NCBI RefSeq assembly: GCF_003860345.1
Contig: NZ_CP034179.1
Location: 2,588,001-2,652,000 of the forward strand
Direction of reading: 5' to 3'
Source of the DNA: Caenibius tardaugens NBRC 16725
GTDB taxonomy: Bacteria > Pseudomonadota > Alphaproteobacteria > Sphingomonadales > Sphingomonadaceae
Length of the DNA stretch: 64,000 bases
Shown: in pieces, positions 50,348 through 59,232 of the stretch
Layout of the letters: each line of letters starts with the position of its first letter
Position numbering within the stretch: the stretch's first letter is position 1
The notes under the pieces: generated by a model
Seen by the model: the letters and a program-made list of their open reading frames with translations, nothing else
What the model was told of the DNA's origin: nothing
Database searches by the model: none
Program-made: the position numbers and the translations under genes

Positions 50348-51400
50348 TTATTTCGCCAGCGTCTGCCCGCTTTCGCCGTTGCGGTCGAGAATGCCGTTGA
50401 GCTTCAACAGCGAGATGGCAGGCCCCGCATCATCCACGGTGATCCACGCGAGGTGATCCATCTCGCCCGGGCCATGCTGGTGCGATACCGCCCCGGCGGT
50501 GCCCATGGTCAGGTAATCGCGGCCATTGCGGGTTTCCTGTTTGTAGTAATGGTTGTGCCCGGCGATCACGGTATAGCCGCGCGTGCCCAGCGCGGTTTCG
50601 ATGCGGGTGAATTCGGCGGAATTCAGCGTCCATGCGGGTTTGTGCATAAGCACGAATGTCCAACGTGCGTTCTTGTGCCGCGCCAGCACGTCCAGCGCCC
50701 ATGCGACCTGCTTTTCGCTGAAGCGCGCGCCTTCCATCGCTTTCATCGCGGGGTCTGATTCGCCGCTGCCCCGGCTGGCGTTCACGCCCGCCAGCACTTC
50801 GTGCAATTTGGCTTCCGTGCCTTTGGGGTCGGTCTGCATGGCCTTGGCCAGCGTGTGGAACTGGGCCGCGTAATCGCCCGGCATGTCGACAGGCGGGTCT
50901 TCGGTGTCGAGCACGAGGAACAGTGCCCCCTTCCAGGTGAAGGCGTAGTAGGGTTCGCCGCGCTTTTCGCGCCAATAGTCCAGCATCAACTGGTTGCCGA
51001 TATCGTGATTGCCGGCAACGAAGAAGAACGGTGTTTTGGTCGCGGCGATGGCGGCGTCGATATGCTGCCATTCCCGGGCCAGTTCGCCCGCGTCGGAGGT
51101 GTAGCCTTCGATGAGATCGCCGACGTTGATGACGAATTCGGGCCTTAGCCCGTCAGCCTGTTTCACCGCCTGTTCGAACACGCCGGGACGGGCAAGGCCG
51201 GTGCGATCGCCAATCACCGCGAAACGGATCGTTTCCGGTTTGGCTTCTGGTGCCTTGGTCCACCCTGCCGCAGCCGTGTCTTTCACGTCGGGTACGAAGG
51301 CGGGGTGGGTGCCGCCTGCGGTCGCCGCAGTGGTCAGAAGTGTTGCGGCCAGTATGGCCAGGCGGCGCAGGCGGCGCGCGGTGCAGACTGTGTATTGCAT
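50348..51400 (-). CDS. Exported calcineurin-type metallophosphoesterase
   Basis: A 350-residue protein starting at the ATG at 51400 after GGAGAGAG; an in-frame ATG at 51418 is less likely. A signal peptide (RRLRRLAILAATLLTTAATAG) precedes the metallophosphoesterase core. The core has FAVIGDRTG (Asp-x-Arg at the first metal site), VINVGDLIEGY, FVAGNHDIG (Asn-His), LMHKPAW (His) and VIAGHNHYY (His-x-His). These residues bind two metal ions that hydrolyse phosphate esters in the periplasm. The substrate may be a nucleotide or a sugar phosphate. It is convergent with the TetR gene and likely monocistronic. Confidence 0.87.
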   Translation of the reverse strand: MQYTVCTARRLRRLAILAATLLTTAATAGGTHPAFVPDVKDTAAAGWTKAPEAKPETIRFAVIGDRTGLARPGVFEQAVKQADGLRPEFVINVGDLIEGYTSDAGELAREWQHIDAAIAATKTPFFFVAGNHDIGNQLMLDYWREKRGEPYYAFTWKGALFLVLDTEDPPVDMPGDYAAQFHTLAKAMQTDPKGTEAKLHEVLAGVNASRGSGESDPAMKAMEGARFSEKQVAWALDVLARHKNARWTFVLMHKPAWTLNSAEFTRIETALGTRGYTVIAGHNHYYKQETRNGRDYLTMGTAGAVSHQHGPGEMDHLAWITVDDAGPAISLLKLNGILDRNGESGQTLAK

Positions 51401-51478
51401 CGTGGTTTCTCTCTCCATTGATGTCCGCTGTGCGGATCTTTGATTGGGTCGGTTATCCCGATATCGGGCCGATGGGTC

Positions 51479-52099
51479 TCAGCGATGGCGATAGGCGGGA
51501 ATCGCAAGGCCCCAGTGAATGGCTGCGCCGCGCAGGGCAAAGCCAGCGGCGGCAGATAGGCCCCAGACCAGCCAGTTGGTTCCATCCAGAACTGTGCCGA
51601 CTGCGCAGAGAATGGCGGACAACGCGGCGGCGGTGACATAGAGTTCCGGCCGCATCACGATCGAGGGGCGCCCGGCCAGAATATCGCGGATGATGCCCCC
51701 CACGCAGCCGGTGATGACCCCCATCAGGGCCGCAGTCACAGGGGCCACGCCATATTCGAGCGCCTTGGCCGTACCCAGCACGGCATAGGCCGCCAGCCCC
51801 GCGGCATCAGCCCATTCGAGCAAGGCCCCGTCCCACAGGCGGTGCGGGGTGAACCAGACCAGTATGGCAATGCCCATGCAGACCGGCGCCACCCACGGGT
51901 CGTGAATCCAGAACACCGGGGCGCCGATCAGCAGGTCGCGCACCGATCCGCCGCCAACGCCGGTCACCAATGCAAAGAACGCCATGGTGACGAATGTCTG
52001 CTGCAGCCGCGCGGCAAGCACCGCACCGCACAGCGCGAAGATTGCGATGCCTACAAGATCCATGATGCCGAGCAGGGCAGGCAATTCCGTAACGGGCAT
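51479..52099 (-). CDS. TRIC/UPF0126-type membrane channel
   Basis: A 206-residue inner-membrane protein with seven hydrophobic segments arranged as two related repeats. The repeats carry the signature GGGSVRDLLIG and GGIIRDILAG, which mark the trimeric intracellular cation channel/YeiH-like family. The same family has been shown to conduct potassium in bacteria and archaea. The ATG at 52099 has a weak ribosome site, so a shorter start at 52063 (MDLVGIAIF) is an alternative. It lies alone between a metallophosphoesterase and a gene-free gap. The family call is firm, the physiological role is not. Confidence 0.85.
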   Translation of the reverse strand: MPVTELPALLGIMDLVGIAIFALCGAVLAARLQQTFVTMAFFALVTGVGGGSVRDLLIGAPVFWIHDPWVAPVCMGIAILVWFTPHRLWDGALLEWADAAGLAAYAVLGTAKALEYGVAPVTAALMGVITGCVGGIIRDILAGRPSIVMRPELYVTAAALSAILCAVGTVLDGTNWLVWGLSAAAGFALRGAAIHWGLAIPAYRHR

Positions 52100-52659
52100 G
52101 GTGGCGGCTACTCATTTGTTCCGGTGGTGCGTTCGATGCCTCGATAGGACGCATTGTCCGATGCGCCAAGAAAACGATAACCCGGTCGCATTCTTTGCGC
52201 GTCTGAGTATCTCGTAACGCGCGCAATTGATGCAGTTTGGCATCGGTCGGGCATGGCGTTGCCTTAATGCGGATTTGCATCTTGCGAATCTGGAAATCGG
52301 CGGTAACAATACGTGCCATAAAGTAATAAAATAGCGAGGGAGGTGGCTTTGCGTGTAAGCCGTTGGATGGGGGCAATCAGGCGTTGCCGATATTCCCGTT
52401 GATCCGGCGGACGGATAATCCCGATAATCTTGTCAGTGCGCGCCATGGTGGACGTAGTGAAATATTCGGCAGGTCCGGTTCTTTGCATGGCTGAAGTCAT
52501 CCCTTTGCAAGGGCGTTTTTCGGCGATTTCTGTCGCCTGTTTCCGGATGTGACCTGAATAATCAGGCGGTCTGGAAATTATGATTCAGTGATTTGATGCA
52601 TTACTTACGTAATAAAAATGACGAAGTAAAAACCACTGTAAAAAGGAGAGGTTGGGAGG
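52100..52659. other. Long AT-rich promoter region of a TonB receptor
   Basis: About 560 bp with no supported gene. The last 120 bp before the receptor are clearly AT-rich and contain a TTACGTAA palindrome near 52605. A good ribosome site (AAAAGGAGAGG, then GGGAGG) lies just before the receptor. The adjacent TetR palindrome (TTAAGTG-N4-CACTTAA) is not repeated here. Confidence 0.55.
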
Positions 52660-55074
52660 ATGAAAAAGAACAATCTGCTGGTGCAATCCGCAGCGGTTGC
52701 GATTGTGGCATGTGTCGCAATGCCAGGTCTGGCAGCAGCCCAGGCAACAGAAGAACAGGGCGCGCGATCCGGCGGTCTCGGCGAAATCGTGGTGACGGCG
52801 CAGCGGCGTGCGGAAAACATCCAGGATGTGCCTGTTGCCGTTACCGCGCTGGACAGCAACACACTGGACAACATGCGCGTCAAGGACGTGCAGAACCTTT
52901 CGGGGCTTGCGCCGAACCTGCAGATTTCATCGCAGGGCATCCAGTCGATCCCGACCATCTCCATGCGCGGGATCAACTCGGGTACGTCCGATAACGCGGT
53001 AGACCCCAAGATCGGCGTCTATCTCGATGGTGTGTACATCGGCCGTTCGGTGGGCGCGATTTTCGATCTTGCCGATATCCAGCAGGTCGAAGTCCTGCGC
53101 GGTCCGCAGGGCACCCTGTTCGGACGCAATGCCACGGGCGGCGCGATCAGCCTCGTCACGGCCAAACCCACGGGTGAATTCGGCGTCAAGGCAATGGCGT
53201 CCTACGGCAATCAGGATTCCCTGCGTCTGCGCACAACGGTGAACCTGCCCGCCATGGGCCCGCTATCGATGAAGTTCTCCTACCTGCACGATGAATCGCA
53301 CGGCTGGATGAAGAATATCCTCGGCGGCCAGAAGATGAATTACAGCCTCCGCATCCCGAGCTTCGGGACGCTGACTTATGCGGATCGTCTGGGCGCGCGC
53401 AATGTCGATGCATTCCAGTTGGCTGCACATCTCGATCTGGGCAGTGTGACGGCGGATTACCGCTTCGATTATACCGACAGCAAGACGGTGGGTGCGCCGG
53501 TGCAGGTGCTGGGCCACACCGGGGCGCTCGCCGGTATGACTGCGGGTATTTTTGCCCTGCAGCCATACTTTGGTGGGACGACCAATCTTGTGGGGAGCCA
53601 TCCGCTGAAAACGGTGGCCAACTCGACATCGGTGCAGCCGCTGACCGTGCAGGGGCACAACCTGACACTGGCTTGGGAAGCGAGCGACAATCTCACGTTC
53701 AAGAGCATTTCCGGCTATCGCAAGTTCAAGCAGAAGCCCAACGCCTTCGACCTTGCCGGTACGGGTGGCCTGCGCTTCACGCCATTGCAACTCGGTACCT
53801 TGTTGAGCCAGACGCTGACCACGCCCGAAAAGATGGCGATTATTCTCAATCCCGCCAACGCGCCAGGCCCGAACGATCGGCTTTACACCCTGCTGACGGC
53901 CCGTAGCACCTCGCAGAAGCAGTTCACGCAGGAATTGCAGGGCATCTATACCAGCAGCGTGTTCGACATGACGTTCGGGGCATTCTATTTCCGTGAACGG
54001 TCACCAGCCATGAACGTGCTTGGGGTGATGCAGCCGACAGTGAATGGCATGGTCGTTCCGACACCGTTTGACTCGGTGTTCGGCAGCGGGATCAACGTCA
54101 ATATCGCCACGAACAAGTCCTACGCTGCCTATGCGCAGGGCACGTTCCACGTTACCGACAAATTCGACATCGCGCTTGGTGGCCGTTTCACCAAGGACAA
54201 GCGCAAGATGGAACTGATTGCGACCGGCGCGCCTGGGCTGGGCAGCGGGGGCATCCTGCCGCCGGGCACCTATCGCAAGACGTTCAACGAATTCACTTAT
54301 ACCGCAATCGCGACCTATCGTCCGACCAGTGATATCACCGGTTATGCGAAGATTTCGACCGGTTATGTGGCCGGCGGTATCCTGAGCGCCATCCCCTACG
54401 ATCCGGAAAAGCTGACGTCTTACGAACTCGGTCTGAAAACCGAATTGTTCGACCGGCGTTTGCGTGCCAACCTGTCCGCCTATCTGATGGACTACAAGGA
54501 CATGCAGATCCAGACGTTCCAGGATGGCGTGCAACGTTTCGAAAACGCGGGCAAGGCGCGGATTTGGGGTTGGGAAGCGGAATTCACCGCCGTTCCAACC
54601 GATGGTCTGACGCTGGAAGCGAACTTCGGCTACACCAACTTCAAGTACAAGGAATACTTCTCGGCTGCTGCTGGCGGCGGCGTGGAAAACGTTGCCGATC
54701 TGGCGCAGCCGACCTATTCGCCGAAATGGAACATGCGTCTCTCGGGTCAGTACAATTTCCCCGAGTTTTCATCGGGCGGTCATGCCATGGCGCGGCTCGA
54801 TGCGCGCTATCGTTCTACGGTGGCGCTGGGTACGTTCCCGCCTGACGGTGCAGACCTTGCGGCACGCGCCGTTTCCAAGGCGCACTGGATTGTTGATGGG
54901 CGTATCGGTCTGGTCGATATGCCGGTGTTCGGTTCGAAAGTCGGCGTATCCCTGTGGGGCCAGAACCTGTTCGACAAGGACGATGTGGGCCTGTTCGGTC
55001 CGACGGCGATCGTGCAGACGATCCAGTACATCAATGGCCGGACTTATGGTCTGGAAGTCAATTTCGCTTTCTGA
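52660..55074 (+). CDS. TonB-dependent receptor of the sulfatase unit
   Basis: An 804-residue outer-membrane receptor starting at the ATG at 52660, preceded by AGGAGAGG and GGGAGG. Signal peptide 1-28 or so (MKKNNLLVQSAAVAIVACV, then GLAAAQA). The plug begins GEIVVTAQRRAENIQDVP and carries LRGPQGTLFGRNATGGAISL, then a barrel ending in AF. It lacks the STN domain. It is followed by a strong terminator, then a TetR gene on the other strand and an exported sulfatase, so the substrate may be a sulfated aromatic or steroid compound. This link is inference from the neighbours. Its own promoter is unusually long and AT-rich. Confidence 0.92.
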   Translation: MKKNNLLVQSAAVAIVACVAMPGLAAAQATEEQGARSGGLGEIVVTAQRRAENIQDVPVAVTALDSNTLDNMRVKDVQNLSGLAPNLQISSQGIQSIPTISMRGINSGTSDNAVDPKIGVYLDGVYIGRSVGAIFDLADIQQVEVLRGPQGTLFGRNATGGAISLVTAKPTGEFGVKAMASYGNQDSLRLRTTVNLPAMGPLSMKFSYLHDESHGWMKNILGGQKMNYSLRIPSFGTLTYADRLGARNVDAFQLAAHLDLGSVTADYRFDYTDSKTVGAPVQVLGHTGALAGMTAGIFALQPYFGGTTNLVGSHPLKTVANSTSVQPLTVQGHNLTLAWEASDNLTFKSISGYRKFKQKPNAFDLAGTGGLRFTPLQLGTLLSQTLTTPEKMAIILNPANAPGPNDRLYTLLTARSTSQKQFTQELQGIYTSSVFDMTFGAFYFRERSPAMNVLGVMQPTVNGMVVPTPFDSVFGSGINVNIATNKSYAAYAQGTFHVTDKFDIALGGRFTKDKRKMELIATGAPGLGSGGILPPGTYRKTFNEFTYTAIATYRPTSDITGYAKISTGYVAGGILSAIPYDPEKLTSYELGLKTELFDRRLRANLSAYLMDYKDMQIQTFQDGVQRFENAGKARIWGWEAEFTAVPTDGLTLEANFGYTNFKYKEYFSAAAGGGVENVADLAQPTYSPKWNMRLSGQYNFPEFSSGGHAMARLDARYRSTVALGTFPPDGADLAARAVSKAHWIVDGRIGLVDMPVFGSKVGVSLWGQNLFDKDDVGLFGPTAIVQTIQYINGRTYGLEVNFAF

Positions 55075-55094
55075 CCAACGCAGGATAGCAAAGG

Positions 55095-55122
55095 AAAGGG
55101 CGGGGCTTCGGTCCCGCCCTTT
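55095..55122. terminator. Intrinsic terminator between receptor and TetR gene
   Basis: A perfect stem AAAGGGCGGG (55095-55104) with CCCGCCCTTT (55113-55122), capped by a C(UUCG)G tetraloop with a flanking G-U pair. The A- and T-rich stem ends make it work in both directions, fitting its place between two convergent genes. Confidence 0.9.
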
Positions 55123-55143
55123 CTCGTTCGGGCCAGGGGATAT

Positions 55144-55776
55144 TCACACCCTGACAGACAGGGCCGCCGTCAACATCCGGATCAGGGCCGGGAAGCCTTC
55201 CGGGATGACGGGCTGATCCAGCCCACCCGGCTGGTCGGCAAGAAAGCGCAGGGGCACCGGCAGAAACAGCTGAATCCGCTGATACAGCGCCCCTGCATCG
55301 ATGCCCGATGCCGCGCAGGCCAATGTGAACAGCGCCACTGTGGGGCTGGTGTCCTGTGCCGCCGTGACCGGATGCATGATCTGTTTCAGCGGTTCATCGC
55401 GTGCGATGAATTGCAGAAGAAAGCGCGCGAAAGAGCGGTTTCCCATGTGATCCGTCTGTTCGGCCAGCGGGAAGAGAAACGCGGCAAAAATGGCGTCGAG
55501 ATCGTCGGGATCGATCACCCGGCGCAGTTCTCCACGGCGCATTTCGATCCGCCGGAAACGCACATCCATGATTGCCTGCGCCAGTCCTTCGCGGCTTTCG
55601 AAATGGTACTGCACGGCATATTTGTTGCGCTGCTGGGCGCGGACCGCGATTTCTTCCAGCGGGACTTCGCCCAGCCCGCGGCGGCCCATCAGCGCCTCAC
55701 CCGCCATCATCAACCGCTCGCGCGTGCCTTCCTGGCCGGTGATGTCGGGAATGGTGCAGCGTCGGCTTTCGAACAT
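55144..55776 (-). CDS. TetR-family regulator of the sulfatase unit
   Basis: A 210-residue TetR-like protein. The helix-turn-helix lies in RERLMMAGEALMGRRGLGEVPLEEIAVRA and RNKYAVQYHFESREGLAQAIM; the recognition helix is atypical (QQRNKYAVQYHFESREG). The rest is a helical ligand-binding domain with a hydrophobic core. It diverges from the sulfatase gene, with a perfect 7-4-7 palindrome in the gap. This makes it the likely repressor of the sulfatase and of itself. The receptor to its left converges on it, so regulation of that gene is less certain. Confidence 0.87.
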   Translation of the reverse strand: MFESRRCTIPDITGQEGTRERLMMAGEALMGRRGLGEVPLEEIAVRAQQRNKYAVQYHFESREGLAQAIMDVRFRRIEMRRGELRRVIDPDDLDAIFAAFLFPLAEQTDHMGNRSFARFLLQFIARDEPLKQIMHPVTAAQDTSPTVALFTLACAASGIDAGALYQRIQLFLPVPLRFLADQPGGLDQPVIPEGFPALIRMLTAALSVRV

Positions 55777-55842
55777 GATCGCTCCCGATGGATGGCGATT
55801 TTCGCTTGTGGGCGAAACGCCGCCGCATTAGGAACAAGTTTG

Positions 55843-55860
55843 TTAAGTGGCAACACTTAA
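55843..55860. promoter_or_regulatory. 18-bp palindrome, putative TetR operator
   Basis: TTAAGTG-GCAA-CACTTAA, a perfect 7-4-7 inverted repeat in the gap between the divergent TetR and sulfatase genes, 66 bp from the TetR ATG and 70 bp from the sulfatase ATG. Such central placement is typical of TetR autoregulated operators. Confidence 0.75.
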
Positions 55861-55930
55861 TCAACGAACAAGGCGGAATTCGCGGCTTCGCGGCAGAGGC
55901 CGGAACGGCAAACACAGAAGGGGAGTTTCG

Positions 55931-58195
55931 ATGGGCAGCAGGCGTTTGCGCACAATGGCGGGGGGTATGGCGATCGCGCTGGGGGCGATGATGGGCAGCC
56001 CACTGGCGGCGCAGGATGCCGCCCCGCAGGCGGTGGCAGACTGGAAACAGCCGGAAGCGCCGAAGAACGCACCGAATGTCATTCTCATTCTGCTGGATGA
56101 TGTCGGGTTCGGGGCTGCCAGTTCGTTTGGCGGGCCGATCGCCACGCCCGTGTTTGACCAACTCGCCGGGGAAGGGCTGCGTTACAACCGTTTCCACACC
56201 ACGGCGGTCTGCTCCCCCACACGCGCGGCGCTGCTGACCGGACGTAATCAGCATCGCGTGCAATTCGGCAATGTTTCGGGGCAGGAAAAGCCGGTCGATG
56301 GCTATAACGGCATCTGGCCCCGCTCGGCCGCCTCGGTCGCGCGCGTGCTGAAGGATAACGGGTACAGCACATCGGCTTTTGGCAAGTGGCATAATACGCC
56401 CAACTGGGAAGCCAGCCCGGTGGGTCCGTTCGACCGTTGGCCCACGGGGCTGGGGTTTGAGTATTTCTACGGCTTCATGGGCGGGGAAGCGGACCAGTGG
56501 CAACCGATCCTCTATCGTAACACGGTGTCGCAGACCGCACCGGAAAAGCCGGGCTATCACATCAATACCGACATGGCCGACGATGCGATCAACTGGCTGC
56601 ATACCCACCAGTCGCTGGCGCCGGGCAAGCCCTATTTTCTCTATTTCGCGCCGGGGGCGACACATGCGCCGCACCAGGTCGGGCCAGAATGGATCGCGAA
56701 GTATCGCGGCAAGTTCGACGGCGGCTGGGATGCCATGCGCAAGCTGACTTTCGCCCGGCAGAAGAAACTGGGCATCATTCCCAAGCACGCCAAACTGACC
56801 GAACGCCCGGCCGAACTGCCCGCATGGGATGCGATGAGCACGGATGCCAAACGGCTCTATGCGCGGCAGATGGAAGTCTATGCCGCGTTCCTTGAACAGA
56901 CCGATTACGAAGTGGGCCGGATGATCGCGGAAGCGCGCAAGGGGCCGGGCGGCGACAATACGCTGGTGATCTACATCATGGGCGATAATGGCGCGTCGGC
57001 AGAAGGCGGGCTGGACGGATCGGATCGCAATCTCTTCGACATGATCACCGGCAAGGGGCAGCCGCTGGACCAGCAGCTTGCCCGGATGGGCGATTTGGGC
57101 GGTGACAAGGCCGACAACCATTTCGCCAGCGCCTGGGCCTGGGCCAGCGATACGCCATTCCAGTGGACCAAGCAGATCGCATCGCATCTGGGCGGTGTGC
57201 GCAACCCGATGGTGGTGAGCTGGCCGGGCCATATCGCGAAGGGCGGTGAAATCCGTTCCACCTGGACGCATGTGATCGACGTGGCGCCGACGCTGTACGA
57301 GATCATCGGGATCATCCCGCCCCAAGCGGTTGACGGGGTGGACCAGATGAGCATCGACGGCATCAGCTTCGCGACCTCTTTCAAGGGCGCTGCGCCGCAG
57401 GCGCCACGAACGCAATATTTTGAAATGCATGCCAATCGCGGAATTTACTCCAATGGATGGATGGCGGGCGCGCGCCATCACACCCCGTGGTTGTTGCACG
57501 AGGCGGACAAGCCGCTCAGCGCGGACAAGTGGGAACTGTACAATCTCGACCAGGATTTCTCGCAAGCCACCGATCTGGCGGCACGCAATCCTGAAAAGCT
57601 GAAGGAACTGCAGGCGCTTTACGAAAGCGAATCCGCGCGCAATTCAGCTACGCCACTGACCCTGCAGACGATGAGTTCCACGCTGATGAACATCCAGCCT
57701 TCGCTGGAACGCGGGCGCAAGGAATTCGTGTTCAAGCGTGGCGGTGCGCCGATCCCCTCGCTCTACGGCATGCCGATGCTGATCGGCCCGCACCGGATCG
57801 ATGCGAAAATCACGGTGCCAGCGCAGGGTGCGCAAGGGGTGATCGCCTCCAACGGCGCGCGCGATGGCGGTTTCACACTCTATCTCAAGGACGGCTATCT
57901 CGTTTACGAGAACAATTTCGCGGATGTGCGCTACGATACCATCCGTTCGGCTGCGGCGCTGCCTGCTGGCCCGGCCGAGGTTTCGTTCGTGCTGGCGGCG
58001 GAGAATGGCACGCAGATCGGCCACCTGCTGGTCAATGGCACGGAGGTCGGCAGTGGCCCCGTGCCGCGCATTTTCATGCCATCCTATCTGGGGGCATTCT
58101 GCGTGGGGCAGAATTGCGGCACGCCCGTGGGGAAGGGCTACACCGGCCGGTTTCCCTTCACCGGCGATATCGAGGAGGTGCGGATTACCCGCTAG
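55931..58195 (+). CDS. Exported type I sulfatase
   Basis: A 754-residue arylsulfatase-family enzyme. The ATG at 55931 follows AAGGGGAG and opens a signal peptide (MGSRRLRTMAGGMAIALGAM). The formylglycine site is CSPTRAALLTGR with Cys94 to be oxidised by a formylglycine-generating enzyme. The metal site residues are seen in LILLDDVGFG (Asp56-Asp57) and MGDNGASAEG, and the Lys/His positions in FGKWHNTPNWE. The C-terminal 150 residues form a concanavalin/laminin-G-like beta sandwich (GGFTLYLKDGYLVYENNF). It cleaves sulfate esters in the periplasm. Next to a TonB receptor and a TetR regulator, it likely supports use of a sulfated substrate as a sulfur or carbon source. Confidence 0.92.
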   Translation: MGSRRLRTMAGGMAIALGAMMGSPLAAQDAAPQAVADWKQPEAPKNAPNVILILLDDVGFGAASSFGGPIATPVFDQLAGEGLRYNRFHTTAVCSPTRAALLTGRNQHRVQFGNVSGQEKPVDGYNGIWPRSAASVARVLKDNGYSTSAFGKWHNTPNWEASPVGPFDRWPTGLGFEYFYGFMGGEADQWQPILYRNTVSQTAPEKPGYHINTDMADDAINWLHTHQSLAPGKPYFLYFAPGATHAPHQVGPEWIAKYRGKFDGGWDAMRKLTFARQKKLGIIPKHAKLTERPAELPAWDAMSTDAKRLYARQMEVYAAFLEQTDYEVGRMIAEARKGPGGDNTLVIYIMGDNGASAEGGLDGSDRNLFDMITGKGQPLDQQLARMGDLGGDKADNHFASAWAWASDTPFQWTKQIASHLGGVRNPMVVSWPGHIAKGGEIRSTWTHVIDVAPTLYEIIGIIPPQAVDGVDQMSIDGISFATSFKGAAPQAPRTQYFEMHANRGIYSNGWMAGARHHTPWLLHEADKPLSADKWELYNLDQDFSQATDLAARNPEKLKELQALYESESARNSATPLTLQTMSSTLMNIQPSLERGRKEFVFKRGGAPIPSLYGMPMLIGPHRIDAKITVPAQGAQGVIASNGARDGGFTLYLKDGYLVYENNFADVRYDTIRSAAALPAGPAEVSFVLAAENGTQIGHLLVNGTEVGSGPVPRIFMPSYLGAFCVGQNCGTPVGKGYTGRFPFTGDIEEVRITR

Positions 58196-58198
58196 GCG

Positions 58199-59131
58199 CT
58201 AGCGGGCGGTGTGCGTGGCGCTCCACGTGGCGAGCGTCGCGCTGGTGGCGGGGTTTTCCACCCGCACTTCATCCAGCACGGTGGCAATCACGCAGGCGGG
58301 CCGCTGGTCCGCGCCGCCCCGCTGAACGCATTGCACCGGCTCGCCGGTGGGCGTGCGATCGATCCGCCCGGTCAGGCGCAGGCGGAATCCTTGCGCGGCA
58401 TTGAACTGATCGGGGGCGATCCGCGCGACGATGCTGTAGGGCCGCCCCGAACGGCGGATGCCGGGCGCGCCGTCCGCCGTAAAAAACTGCGCGATGGCCA
58501 GCGTTTCTTCCGGTTCGCCCGGAAGATTGGCGGGCAGATTCTGATCGGATGCAGGCTTAGGGGTTTCCTCTGCCGCTGCTGTGGGCACGGGAGCCGAAGC
58601 CGGGGGGGCGGGATGCGCAGCGCATGTGCCCTCGCTCGACCAGGGACGGGTTATCCAGAAACCCTCGATACCTTGAAGCGTGGCCCCCTTGAGCGCGGGC
58701 GCGTCGCCCAGATTCCAGTCCTGCGCGGTCCATTCCGCGGGCTTTGCCTCTACCCGCAGGCGGCTGCGGCCTTCTTCGTAAGTCCAGTATGCGCGGTGTT
58801 CGCGGGTTTCGGTGGATGGTCCGTCGCAGCCGAATGGCAGAAGGATGTCGAAGCGCCGCCCCACCGCAGTGCGCACGTCCAGCGGCAAGGGCTGGCCATT
58901 GGCGAAGGCATCGGCGGAACGGTTCGCCAGCGTGATCAGATCGCCGCGCGCCAGCAGCGGATTTTCGGCAGGCAGTGGCGCGGGTTTGACCGGCGTGGCG
59001 GGGGTTTCTTGCTGCGGTGCAGGTGGGGCGAACGTCTTGCCCAGCAGGAACCCGCCGCCGCCCACGGCAAGCACCGCAAGAAAGCCGAGCGCAATGGCAA
59101 TCCGGCTGGTTCTGGCTTCGGGTTCGACCAT
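58199..59131 (-). CDS. Single-pass membrane protein of unknown function
   Basis: A 310-residue protein from the ATG at 59131 (an extension to 59206 lacks features). One transmembrane helix (IAIALGFLAVLAVGGGGFLLG, 11-31) follows a short N-terminal region. A Pro-rich linker (PPAPQQETPATPVKPAPLP) then leads to a periplasmic domain with several Cys (FGCDGPST, GTCAAHP, VQCVQRG, ACVIATV). The pattern suggests a periplasmic sensor or scaffold anchored in the inner membrane. No family is recognised. It converges with the sulfatase and diverges from the SLC13-type transporter, with no clear operon partner. Confidence 0.75.
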   Translation of the reverse strand: MVEPEARTSRIAIALGFLAVLAVGGGGFLLGKTFAPPAPQQETPATPVKPAPLPAENPLLARGDLITLANRSADAFANGQPLPLDVRTAVGRRFDILLPFGCDGPSTETREHRAYWTYEEGRSRLRVEAKPAEWTAQDWNLGDAPALKGATLQGIEGFWITRPWSSEGTCAAHPAPPASAPVPTAAAEETPKPASDQNLPANLPGEPEETLAIAQFFTADGAPGIRRSGRPYSIVARIAPDQFNAAQGFRLRLTGRIDRTPTGEPVQCVQRGGADQRPACVIATVLDEVRVENPATSATLATWSATHTAR

Positions 59132-59232
59132 GGACGGGGCATAACAAACCCGTGTCGCAGGCGACAGAGGAAAGAGGAAATTCAGTGCATTATCCTTGAC
59201 ACTCATGCCCCGGCAGGGGAACGCAACAGGGG

